A stretch of DNA of 64,000 nt from Cristatella mucedo (lineage: Eukaryota; Bryozoa; Phylactolaemata; Cristatellidae): NCBI GenBank assembly GCA_009760855.2, contig WPIO01000010.1:6001501-6065500 (forward strand). The letters are read 5' to 3'. The notes under the pieces are model-generated. The model was given only the letters and a program-made list of their open reading frames with translations, was not told the origin of the DNA and did no database searches. This document shows, one piece after another, positions 1 to 9,745 of this stretch. A program made the translations under genes and the position numbers. Each line of letters starts with the position of its first letter. The first letter of the stretch is position 1.

Positions 1-1990
1 GACGTGCTAGAGTTCAGGGGGATCAGAGAAAAGTACAACTGAGTGTCATCTGCATAGAAGTAAAAGCCTAGATTGCGCCTGGCAACCACATCGGCAAGAG
101 GGAATGAATAAACCAAGAAAATAACTGGACCAAGCATAGAACCCTGAGGTACCCCATACCTAGGCGATTCTTCGGTTGATCTGTGTGTGTTCACATCAAT
201 ACTCTGGAGTCTCACACCGAGATAGTACCTGAACCATTGTAGTGCAGTGCCAGTCGTGCCCAGGCAAGGTGAGAGGCGCTAGAGAAGGCCTGGGTGATTG
301 ATTGTCTCCAAAGCTGCCGAAAGATCGAGCAAAACAAGAAGAAGGACTCAACACTATGTGTTTATTCCTAAGCCGTTATACACTTGAAGAAATGTTGACT
401 CAGTGGAGTGATTAGCTCTCAAACTGGACAGACTGGAACTTACTAGCAAGGTTTGAAGTTTCGATATATGAGTTCAGCTTGTCTGCCACGACTCATTTCA
501 GTGTCTTTGATGGGAACGATAGAGGGGAGAGTGAGCGGAAATTTCTCAGATTCTCTTGATTTATGGTTGCTTTCTTTAGCAGTGTTACGACTACAGCCTT
601 CTTGAAAAGTACTGGGACATGACCTGAGGATTATAACATATTTATGATGTTAGTTATGCATTGCAGAAGCAGATCTGTGCATCTTAGAAGTAGGACAGTG
701 GGAATAGGAGCTAAAGGACTGGTTGTCTTTTTTGACTAGGCTATGAACTTCGGAATGAGGTCACTCATGGTCAGAATGTAGACATTGAGGTGTTGCGTGC
801 AATTGACGGAATGGATTCCAGGGAGATGCTGCGACCCTAGGGATCGACTTCCTGATCTTGTCTATCTTGTTGACAAAGAAGCTAGAGAAGCGATCAAGTA
901 GATTGTCACAATGATCACCAAGTAAAGAGCTAACCTGAGAGCGGTTAAGGAGATGTTTAATCGTAGATATTACCATTTTTGATTGTGCATCTGTGATTCA
1001 ACCATGTTTATATAGAAGCTAGACTTAGCCTTTGCTGGGATTGATTGTAGCGATCTACTGCAGTCCTCGTATGCCTGTCGATGGACAGTCAGTCTAGTCC
1101 TGATCTTTTTACTCTTATGAAAGCTAACGCTTAGTAGACCTAGCTAGTTTAACGTCTGCGGTAACCATTGACTGTATGGGCAAAGACGCTCAGTGCACTT
1201 AGTGGTGCAACTCATTGAGCATGTCAACTTGAGTCGTGTTGTAACAATTGACCAATTATGACAGGTCGGAAGGGTAGTTGAGCAGCAGCGGCGAAGAAGA
1301 TATTCTCGCATGGATAGTGTCGATCTTAAGGGTCTTTAAAACACAATTCACAGGTGATTTAAGATGTGGAGGAGGGCACGCATTGTAGGCTGAATGAGAT
1401 CTGCATGCGGTTAGATAAGCAAAATTTTGTAATAATAGGCGATGATAGCATGCAGTTGCGGGAGAAAATTTGATTGGGTGAGTGACCCTTGACTTGAGTA
1501 GGGTCATGCACATGAGCCACAAGAGAAAATAATTCAGTCAGTGTAAGAAATTTGGTGCTGAAGGCGTCAGATAAGTTATCAAAATGAATGGTAAAATCGC
1601 CCATAATGAGGAAAGATGAGATTGATTTCTTGCACACAGAATCAAAATGAGACCGGAGAAATCTGAGATAAAGGAGGACTTGGTACCAGGGGGCGAGAGA
1701 CTACTTCCACCATTGGTAGCTCATTTTCGGGTGAACTCAGAACAATAGATTCAAAAGACTGCTTCGAGGGGACTGCAAATTGCTTGAAATTGAAGGATGA
1801 GCGTGTGATAACCACGAATCCACCGCTAATTTTGATTGGTCAAGCGATGCGAAAGAAGGAGAAGCCTTTTGGGTTTACGTCGTTAATGGTTGAGCAGTTC
1901 ACCAATTATAGCCAGGTCTCCATCAAGACACAGGTCGAGATCTTTGTCAGATATAAATTCGCTTATTAGTAGGGGTTTTTTGTACATTGA
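1..1990 (-). mobile_element. L2-like LINE (family F1), minus strand, endonuclease to reverse transcriptase, broken, runs off left edge
   Basis: Read on the minus strand, the 5' part (about 1970-1780) shows an LCLMETWL endonuclease motif. GDFTIHFDNLSDAFS at about 1600 is a later conserved endonuclease region. DRFSSFFVNKIDKIRKSIP lies near 900, and the reverse transcriptase palm segment VPQGSMLGPV...FYFYADDTQLY ends the window, with YADD at positions 56-45. Stops and frameshifts interrupt the frame, for example between the LCLMETWL and GDFTIH segments. Encodes endonuclease and RT for target-primed retrotransposition (L2/CR1 family knowledge). It is a dead copy. The 3' end lies outside. Confidence 0.88.
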
Positions 1991-2305
1991 GCGAGGGATT
2001 CTAAAGACAAGCATTAATTTGGGCCGACAGGGCTAGAGCAGGCCCGATTACCACTAAGCTAGCGAGATTCGCAGCAACGCTTGAGTGGAACCTCACTGAG
2101 CGGTAAGAGACAATGCTAGGAATACCAAACGAGCTGGGCCTCCGCTAGAGGCCCCACGTCAGCTTCCGGGTGCCTTTCTTTTACTATTGCATAATTCACG
2201 TACCTTAGAAAGAGCAATCGCATCTAGGAATGCATTTGAACGACGATAACGAAACTCTAATAGATACGCACGATCATAAAAAATGAGCGGGTTACTAGTA
2301 ATAAT
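1991..2305. other. No recognisable gene; possibly 5' part of the adjacent LINE
   Basis: Lies directly upstream (minus-strand sense) of the endonuclease region and may be its 5' UTR or ORF1 remnant, but no protein or motif was recognised. Confidence 0.3.
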
Positions 2306-2309
2306 AATA

Positions 2310-2400
2310 ATACGTTATATATAGTGCCCTCAGAGAACTCCATATCTTTCTAGGCAATTTACATTTGCTGCAAAGGAAGTAGCAAAAGGCGAATCTTAAG
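2310..2400 (-). mobile_element. Isolated F1/L2 3' tail, minus strand
   Basis: Reverse-complement reads TTGCTGCAAAGG-like leader region, then the tail hairpin (TTTACATTTGC...CCTCAGAGAAC on the plus strand) next to TAATAATAATA. A severely 5'-truncated insertion. Confidence 0.75.
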
Positions 2401-2654
2401 CTACCTCCGCGTAGGGGAAGGTGACCCACATCCAAGCTGTAAGCGTTTAGAGATCCGTAGGCACGTAATTTCTTACGGCTATGGTCAAACAACTAACATG
2501 GTTTAAACAGGTCTTAGCTGTATCTTTTTCCGTATACTTTGCTCAAAAAAACTTCAATTTTTGGAAGAGAAATCCGCAACAAACAATAAACGCTTGTAGC
2601 GCTTGGTGTCATAAGGCTAGAATGAGTGAACGTGCACAAATTAAAAGTAATAAT

Positions 2655-2775
2655 AATTATAATAATAATGAACTTGATAAAGCGCCCTCAGAGAACTCAA
2701 TCTCTTCCAAGGCGCTTTACATTTGCTGCAAAGGGAAACGTGATTGAATCGTGAGTAATATCATGCTTGATAAAC
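2655..2775 (-). mobile_element. Isolated F1/L2 3' tail, minus strand
   Basis: On the plus strand: an (ATA)n-like stretch, then AAGCGCCCTCAGAGAACTC and GCGCTTTACATTTGCTGCAA, then the 3' UTR start GTGAGTAATATCATGCTTGA. It matches the end of the F1 copies at 9060 and 25030 in reverse. Confidence 0.82.
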
Positions 2776-2796
2776 AACATAAACAACGTGGTTAGG

Positions 2797-2807
<11 letters not shown>

Positions 2808-2830
<23 letters not shown>
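2808..2830. repeat. (TA)n microsatellite
   Basis: About 11 TA units in AT-rich sequence. Confidence 0.9.
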
Positions 2831-2831
<1 letters not shown>

Positions 2832-5265
2832 TAATTAAGAATATTTTTATTTGAATATCAAAATATTAAAATGAATACCCGTTGGTAAATAATTAAAACT
2901 TTTCGTAGACTTTCCATTAATTTTACTACTCGAACTTAATTTTCTTAGATTTCGTTATTTCCGCGAATTTTTTCCAGTCCTAAGTAGGAGTATGAGCAAT
3001 TTCTTATAAGATATAATGCAGCATCGTATTAACTGAGTTCTTGTTGTGTGGCATTGTAACGGCACCCCTGCCGTCAACTTAGTCCAGATCGCAGCGAATG
3101 GCCAGGGAGTAGCTGCCTCCTAAGCAGCTCCAAGGGACGCACCATGTGAAATTAACTGGCTGGTTAGGACGAGGTCGTGATCCAGCCTAGATTTACAGAT
3201 TAGCTCCTTAATAAACTCTTGGCTTGGCAACAAAACTGAGTTCGTTGCCACATCGCTGCTTGAAGGCCGTCGTCGAATGATAATACACGAAAAGCGCACA
3301 CCTGCGCATTTTATGGATTCTTTAGCCTAGAATGAGGAGCATTGCAGGTTTTGGGTCCATCCAAGCTTGAACGGATCTGACCTGACTACTGTTTTTCTGC
3401 AGTCGCAATTAGACTCAACGCAGCTACTTTAACCCATTTAAATTAACGTGTAGCAGCTTAGATATGCATCTGCGATAGAATCTCTGCCAATATAAAGCCA
3501 GAGATATCGAGAGTGTACAAGCGCTGCAGTTTTTATCAGTAATGCTGGGCAAGAGACAATTTTTCCCCGGCGTTCGTGAATAAATAGGATGAGCATTATT
3601 ACTTTCCAGACTTGTAGTACTTCCTTTTTTAAGACCTGACGAGCCCTGAGTGATGCCTATGCAACATGATCAAGACTGGCTATGCGAAACAAATTATGCT
3701 AGCCCTCAAAAGGCAGGGTTTTAGGAATCGGAAGATCGCTCGGAATACTTGGCACAAGCGGAGGCCAGGTGCCAGGTTTGACCAGGCAAAGTGCACTCGC
3801 ATTGGTACGATGGACGACTGCCGCCGGCTTGGCCCCAGATTAAGACTGCGAGTCACTGGCGCCGTCACCTTCCTGGAATCGCCGGAGCGAGATTGGAGGG
3901 TCGCTTCAATCAAGTTAGGATTACAGACGCCCTGTAGCGGCTCCAGAGCTGAAGTACTTTGCTACGGACAAGCGCACTTAATGGGTCCGAGTCCTTCCAA
4001 ACGCGTGACAAATGCTGGTGGAATTTCCGCCTCTTGGCACCGCCAACGAGTCGTAAAAGCAGCAGCCTCACACGCAGGTTTGCAGGAGGTAGCAGAAAAA
4101 AAAAGTAATCAAGAATGCCCGCACCTTAGAACAAGTGTGTGTCCTCAATCTAGAGCAGTATATTCAATAGCCACTGGGAGGCATGCATGCACAGCAAAAA
4201 CCATATATAACTGACTGGTTAAGAGCTCAAAGTACTATTCATTAATTAAAAGCATAAAATATGACTGAATAAATATCACTTTAGATGGCTTTTGTATGGT
4301 GTAAACCCGATATCATGACATATCTGGTCATTAATTTTTTAGATCAGGCACGGCTAATAATCTCAAGAATTGGCATAATCTGACTGATTTACCGTGCAAA
4401 CGTTTCTCTTTCACATGGTCATCGGAAGGAAGCCACTACTGCGATCAAAGTAAGCAGGCATGCTGTGCTTTATTTAGTCTCCAAGGAAAGTAATTTTGTT
4501 AAATAGCTAAGGTGGCACCTTGGTTGAGCAAAGACGAATTTTTGTTAATGCGCCAGTGGCTAGTGGGATTGCGAACGCCCGAGAAGTGATTGATACTCAA
4601 TTTACTGGTCTGCTGCCAGTAAATTTTTAAATCTTCAGGACCAGAAATAGCGGCTTCATATAAGCACGGATTTTAAACTTGCTTGCCGGCGGCAGAATTG
4701 TTGCTTGGGGCTCTTTCTATCGTCCTTTGCAGCAAATTTAAAGTGCCTAGACAGAGATTGGGTTCTCTGATGGCGCTATAAGAAATACATTGTTATTATT
4801 ATTATTCTTGTTGTTGGGAGAACAATAAAATAAATACCTCACGGGTGCACAACTTCGAAATTTCGCGCTCCCTGGTAACTTTTAGTTGATAGATTCATGT
4901 ATCAGTAGAACAAAGACCCAAACATCCTTAAAAGATGCAGAGAAAACTGATTGTAGGCTTCGCAGTAATGGAGTGACGGGGTTTTGATGTCAGCCACTGA
5001 AAGGAGTTCAATTCTATAAAGTACCTATTAGATGAAATAGACCGCTTATGAGAAGCCGTACCAATCTACTGGCCTCTCTGGATAAACTCCAAGTAATCCA
5101 CCGGCCTCTCCAGGGGCGTCGCGTTGACCGCCTTTGAATCCTGTGGATGACTTTGCCTAAGTTGGCAATTGACCAGCTGGTTGCAACGATGGGCAACAAA
5201 GAGCAGGCAGTCCTCAAAATCAAAGAGCCCATCTCGTACTAAAGAAGGAGCTCAAAATGACGCCC
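2831..5265. other. No recognised gene (includes a 182-codon open frame at 3666-4214)
   Basis: The open frame (MIKTGYAKQ... on +) is basic and low in hydrophobic periodicity, and resembles nothing I know. It could be chance or an old repeat: GACAAATGCTGGTG near 4006 recurs as GACAAATGCTAGTG near 22162. A 3060-3300 segment with AATAAA might be LTR-derived but is unproven. Confidence 0.3.
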
Positions 5266-5269
5266 TGAG

Positions 5270-5935
5270 TAAATTGTTATTATTTGAACAAATACTGCTC
5301 ATATAAACGTTCCCGCTGCAGTGCTCCAATTTTGAGGAATTTTAATCGAAAATGGCGTGGGTGACTCGCGATGACCAAAATAATCCTATCCCAGTGCGAA
5401 ACGTCAGAGTTTAGATGCAAATTAAATGAGCTCCCTGATTCTGTCCAGGCTAGGTTACTGCAATTCCGCTTTGGCTGGGCTGCCGAAAAAGCCACTAGGC
5501 CACTACAGCTAGTGATAAATAAGGCTGCAGGGCTAGTTAGCAAATCACAGCGGTTCAGTCGTGCGTCTCCTTTACTGGAGGAGCTTCGATGGCTTCCGGC
5601 TTATCAATGGATACAGACCAAAATTCTTAAGCTGGCACCATGTTCAGCCTCCCTGCGCCTTCAAGTCCTGTATGGACAATAAATTAGCTGTTACATTCCT
5701 CCATTTAAATGTTCTCGCCCACTCGGTGTTTCCGTGTCGACGCTTATGTGGCCCGTATGAATCAAACAACAAGCTGTTTCGGTGTGTAAAGAAATGAGGC
5801 TGGAGTACTACCTCGTTGGCGATGACTTTTCAAGTTGGCTGCTCGACTCGGAGAGGAGGCCCCTCCTGCGTAAACTCTCCTGCGTAACACCCACATAGTC
5901 TTTGTGGCTTTATGGAGCTACAGACGGAGATACAT
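5270..5935 (+). mobile_element. LINE family F2, 3' part of ORF2 plus 3' end, plus strand
   Basis: The frame from about 5371 reads LQLVINKAAGLVSKSQRF and LLEELRWLPAYQWIQTKI, the typical C-terminal L2/CR1 segment (compare RLQLVQNSAARLV...LHWLPVKQRIDF in F1). The 3' end CTTTGTGGCTTTATGGAGCT matches, in reverse, the F2 copies near 22430 and 27220. Frameshifts split the frame after about 5640. Confidence 0.82.
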
Positions 5936-7235
5936 TACATTGGGCTCAGCGAGTGAGGTGCCGACACAGCTACATGGCACGCGCATGTATTCATATTCCT
6001 GGCAAGCAGCGCATACATGTTCGATGCGAGTCTTCCTGAAGGAAGAAAAAGTGCAGGAAGAAAACGCCCAGCGGCGTGCAGCGCTTGTGAATGTGTTCAC
6101 GAGCTCCGAATGGGGAAGAAGGCTTCGACGGTCGGACCTGCAGAGTGCCAGGAAAGTGGCCGGAGGCGGTGGCCGGTAAAACGTGGCTGCTGCGAGCGGG
6201 TACCGTTAAAGCTGGTCAGACTGATGGGGCCGACCGGAGCGACCAGAGGCAGCAGCAGCAGTCGCAGACTCGTGAAACGCAGACGTTAGCCACGACGGAG
6301 CAGCGGGAGGCAACGGCCTGTGAGGTGGCGCTTGCCTGCGAGGCGATGCAAAGCAGCGAGGCGACGTTAGCCTTTGAGGCGGCTCAAGCCGACCTTGAGG
6401 CGACCTTGGCGTGCAAAGCAGCAGTGTTGTGGGAAACGGCGGAGGTGAGAAAGGCGGCGGCGGCTGCGCCCTCGTAGGCGGCAGCGGGAGCGCCCGCAGA
6501 GGTGACTGGGGTGCCAGCGCAGGCGAAGGTGGGTGATACGCCCTGCTCGACGCGGGCGAGACGCCCCCCCCCACCCGTCGAGCCGGGCGCGCGATCAGCT
6601 GCCCGAGCGGCCGGTGGTAAAGGAATGTAAGAGGCAGAAGCTGGCGCCGACTTGGCTAGCTGGCGAAAACGACCGGCGACCCGGCACAAAGCTTTGAGGT
6701 GAGGCGCAGTGACGCGCCATTGAGCTTCGAAGCGCCTGTGAACTGTGACGCGTCGAAGGCTTCACGGGCCAGCGAAGCCCATTGCGCCTCGGCGCCGCTA
6801 GCCTGTGAGGAAATCGAGTAGGAGACGAGGCTGAAGGCGCCTGCTGAGGAGCATGCTGATCGGAACGTTTCAGCAGTAGTCTTGCTGTCTTTCAGTGGCA
6901 GTGTATTGACATACCTACGAGCACTGCCGAGACGCTCAGAAATCGTGTGGCTGAGAAATGGGGCACGGACCCCTGGCCATAGGGAAAAACTAAGGCTGAT
7001 GCCCCTGCGTGACGAAAAGGCTGGTGGCCTGCAAAACTGGCTGGTTGTCAATGGCTGTGCTCCAGCGTGCCTCCTCCGAGCGGATGTGAAGTAGCCTGTC
7101 CGCCCTATGGATTGCCGTCCGGTTGTTCTGTAGTTTTGTTTCTGCTTTGCTATCAATTTAGTAAGTGGGGTTAGTGCATTGCTCTGCTACACTTGCTGTT
7201 TTGTTTTCGTCGCTTACAGTTAAATTTGCTACCTA
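5936..7235 (+). other. GC-rich coding-like block with Ala/Glu/Cys-rich imperfect repeats
   Basis: The plus frame 6091-6477 ends in recurring units such as EATACEVALACEA, SSEATLAFEAAQ and LEATLACKAA, built on a roughly 27-30 bp GAGGCGxxx motif. A similar style reappears at 6710-6830 (LSFEAPVNCDASKAS, APLACEEIE). Stops and frame changes break it, so it is at best a decayed gene or the 3' internal part of an LTR element ending at 7250. Overlapping open frames on the minus strand reflect the GC-rich composition. No family is recognised. Confidence 0.35.
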
Positions 7236-7253
7236 GAGATCTAGGGGGGGGAC

Positions 7254-7460
7254 TGTGGTTAATTTATTGCTGTGCTATTCATAGTTTATGGCAGACGACG
7301 TTTACGGCCGCTGGTTAATGGGCCGTGCCAGTTTATAGGGAAATGGCTCTATGAGGGTGAGTCACGGCCTGCACAGGAGGGGCAGTAGGAACGCAGGTTC
7401 GGGAGGGAACGGTCGTGACCCGTCGCGCTGCGTTGGGAAACTCCAACTACATTAAAGACA
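7254..7460 (+). mobile_element. Possible LTR (207 bp), preceded by a polypurine tract
   Basis: AGGGGGGGGA (7243-7252) resembles a polypurine tract. The next bases TGTGGTTAAT to ...ATTAAAGACA give a TG...CA unit, followed by GTTGGCGACC, which resembles a Gypsy-type tRNA primer site. Only one copy is seen and no RT or integrase lies nearby, so this is tentative. Confidence 0.3.
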
Positions 7461-7479
7461 GTTGGCGACCAAAGCTTAA

Positions 7480-7855
7480 GTTCTATGTGTCCTACACTAT
7501 GGAACTCACTTCCACGATTCTTATGCAGCGAAATCTACTCGCTTGCTATCGACTGCGGCACATCCTTACCAGCCGTCCTGAGCGGCTACTTCCATGCTAC
7601 CCGCTACCTCAACTGCCCTTCCTGCCCTTCCTGATCTCAACTGCCCTTGCTTCGATTTTTGTTTCTCTTTATTGCGTGAGATCGAGTCGGTCGGCTGCCG
7701 AATGCGTACCGAAAGCAGCTTAGGCTGTGAGTGGGCTATACAAAACACTCCAACGTATTATCCATTAAGTCTTTATGACTTTACAGATTTGCAGACATGG
7801 AAACGTAACATTACGTTAGGTTCTTCGGTCATCTAGGGAGCCCTTAAAGTAAAGG
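7480..7855 (+). mobile_element. LINE family F2, 3' end, plus strand
   Basis: Starts at GTCCTACACTATGGAACTC (ORF2 C-terminus) and includes CGAGTCGGTCGGCTGCCGAATGCGTA, the counterpart in reverse of the 22480-22520 segment of the minus-strand copy. It ends near TTATGACTTTACAGATTTGC. 5'-truncated. Confidence 0.8.
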
Positions 7856-7859
7856 GTAT

Positions 7860-9060
7860 CTCAGGTTTAGGTCCTAGGTCCCATTCTCTGTGTTATCTAT
7901 ATGTTCGCTGTCGCCGATGTCATCGTCAAACACAATCTTAGCTTCCATTTTTACACCGACGACAAATCGCAGATGGATGGATGCAGATTTTCTTAAATTA
8001 AATGATGATAAAACTAACTTACTAAATAGGGCCAATCAGGTGCGATTCAGAAATTGGAAAGGCTGACGCTCAAAATCGGGTCTGCCAGCGTATCTCCTGT
8101 TGAATCTGCACGAAATCTAGGTGTCGTGTTCCAAAGTCTTTAATGACATAATTAGACGACAACGTCAGCTCCATAGTCAAGTCTGCCTATTTTCAGCTGC
8201 ATAACACTGCTCAAATTCAAGCTTTTTTAGATAAGGATACCACATCTAAGTTGGTGCATGCATTTGTGACATCCCGTCTTGACTTCTATAACTCACTGCT
8301 TGCTGACCTAACAGCACGTACAATCAGGCGCTTACAGCTGGTGCAAGACTCCTCAGCTGGGCGTGTCTGTCGTGAGCGTCGCAGTTGCCAAATCACACCA
8401 CTTCTCACCGACCTGCACTGGCTACCACTCAAGCAACGTATCGAATTCAAGGTTTTGTCGCTCAATTTTAGGTCATTTCATCACACCACTTCTCGTCGAC
8501 CTGCACTGGCTACCAGTCAAGCGAAGGATCGACTTCAAGGTTTTGTCGCTCACTTTTAAGTCACTTCATTCTTTGGCTCCAGCCTATCTCTCAGATCTAC
8601 TCCACCACCAGGCCAAGCATCGTACCACCCGCTTTCGGAATCCAACAGCATACCAATACCTCGTACAAACCTCAAATCGTTTGGAGACCGTGCATTTAGT
8701 TTGTATGCTCCTAAAGCCCGGAACTCCCACCCGACCTGCGTCAGAACATCCCTTGACCTGACGACATTTAAAAAGAATTTAAAAGCACCTATTTAGGACA
8801 GCATTTAGTGGGTCGCTGTGATTCGTCATTCGTGTGCTTATGCATAGTGACACTGTGCATGCTGCCTCTAACCACATTTGCATGCTGACCCTGTGCATGT
8901 CACCCCTAACCATGTTATTCATGTTGTTTATCAAGCATGATATTACTCACCATTCAATCGCGTTTCCCTTTGCAGCAAATTTAAAGCACCTAGCAAGAGA
9001 TTGAGTTCTTAGAGGGCGCTTTATCAAGTGCATCGTTATTAATTATTATTATTATTATTT
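7860..9060 (+). mobile_element. LINE family F1, RT fragment to 3' tail, plus strand, internally deleted and duplicated
   Basis: It begins in the RT palm (HFYTDD-like, about 7945), then has a deletion to the LNDDKTNLL segment. It continues through SARNLGVVFQS to the C-terminal LHWLP region, and the 3' UTR with repeated TGCATG, ending TTTAAAGCACCTAGCAAGAG...GGGCGCTTTATCAAGTGCAT and (ATT)n. An 88-bp near-duplicate lies at 8392-8567. Confidence 0.88.
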
Positions 9061-9065
9061 CAGTC

Positions 9066-9550
9066 TTCTGCTCCAGCCTGTCGATCACATATACTCCCCA
9101 AACCAGGCCTAGCATCGTAACACCCGCTTTTTGGAATCCAACAGTATACCAATACCTCGTACAAACCTCAAATCCTTTGGAGATCGTGCATTTAGTTCGT
9201 ATGCTCCCAAAGCCTGGAACTTACTCCCGACTTGCGTCACGACATCCCCTGACTTGAACACCTTTACAAAGAATTTAAAAACACACCTCTTTAGGACGGC
9301 ATTTAGTGAGTCCCTGTGATTAGTACTTTATGTGCTTCTGCGTGCTGACATTGTGCATGCTGCCACTAACCACACTTGCATGCTGACCCATGCATGTCAC
9401 CCCTAACCATGTTATTCATGTTGTTTATCAAGCATGATATCACTCACCATTCAATAGCATTTCCCTTGGCAGAAAATGTAAAGCACCTAGCAAGAGATTG
9501 AGTTCTCTGAGGGCGCTCTATCAAGTGCATTATTATTATTACTATTATTG
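9066..9550 (+). mobile_element. LINE family F1, second 5'-truncated copy, directly after the first
   Basis: It starts at CTGCTCCAGCCTGTCGATC, immediately behind the (ATT)n of the preceding copy. It encodes IPRTNLKSFGDRAFSSYAPK and LKTHLFRTAFSESL (the ORF2 C-terminus with its stop), then the same 3' UTR and tail with TTATTATTACTATTATT. This copy keeps the intact terminal codons. Confidence 0.9.
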
Positions 9551-9745
9551 CTGTGAATGTCATGTTTACATTAGCGTGCTGGCCATAGCATGATATATTT
9601 TTGCTTTAGCATGCTTGAACCCGTGCATGTCACTAACCCCGCGGGTATTGATTCTCTTGCAGTGAGTTGCAAAGTGCTTGTATTGAGATTAAGTTATCTT
9701 AGAGTGGTATACCATCAATCTATTATTATTACTATTATATTCACT
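9551..9745 (+). mobile_element. L2-type 3' UTR/tail (family F3), plus strand
   Basis: TTGATTCTCTTGCAGTGAGT, AAAGTGCTTGTATTGAGATT and a TATTATTATTACTATTAT tail. It matches the tails at 38460 and 45210 more closely than F1. Confidence 0.65.

Noticed and set aside
3666-4214. 182-codon open frame
   Set aside because: No motif; overlapping minus frame of similar quality suggests composition-driven openness.
8800-9550. Regularly spaced repeats suggesting a CRISPR-like array
   Set aside because: The repeats are L2 3' UTR and tail copies in a eukaryotic genome, with no uniform spacer length.
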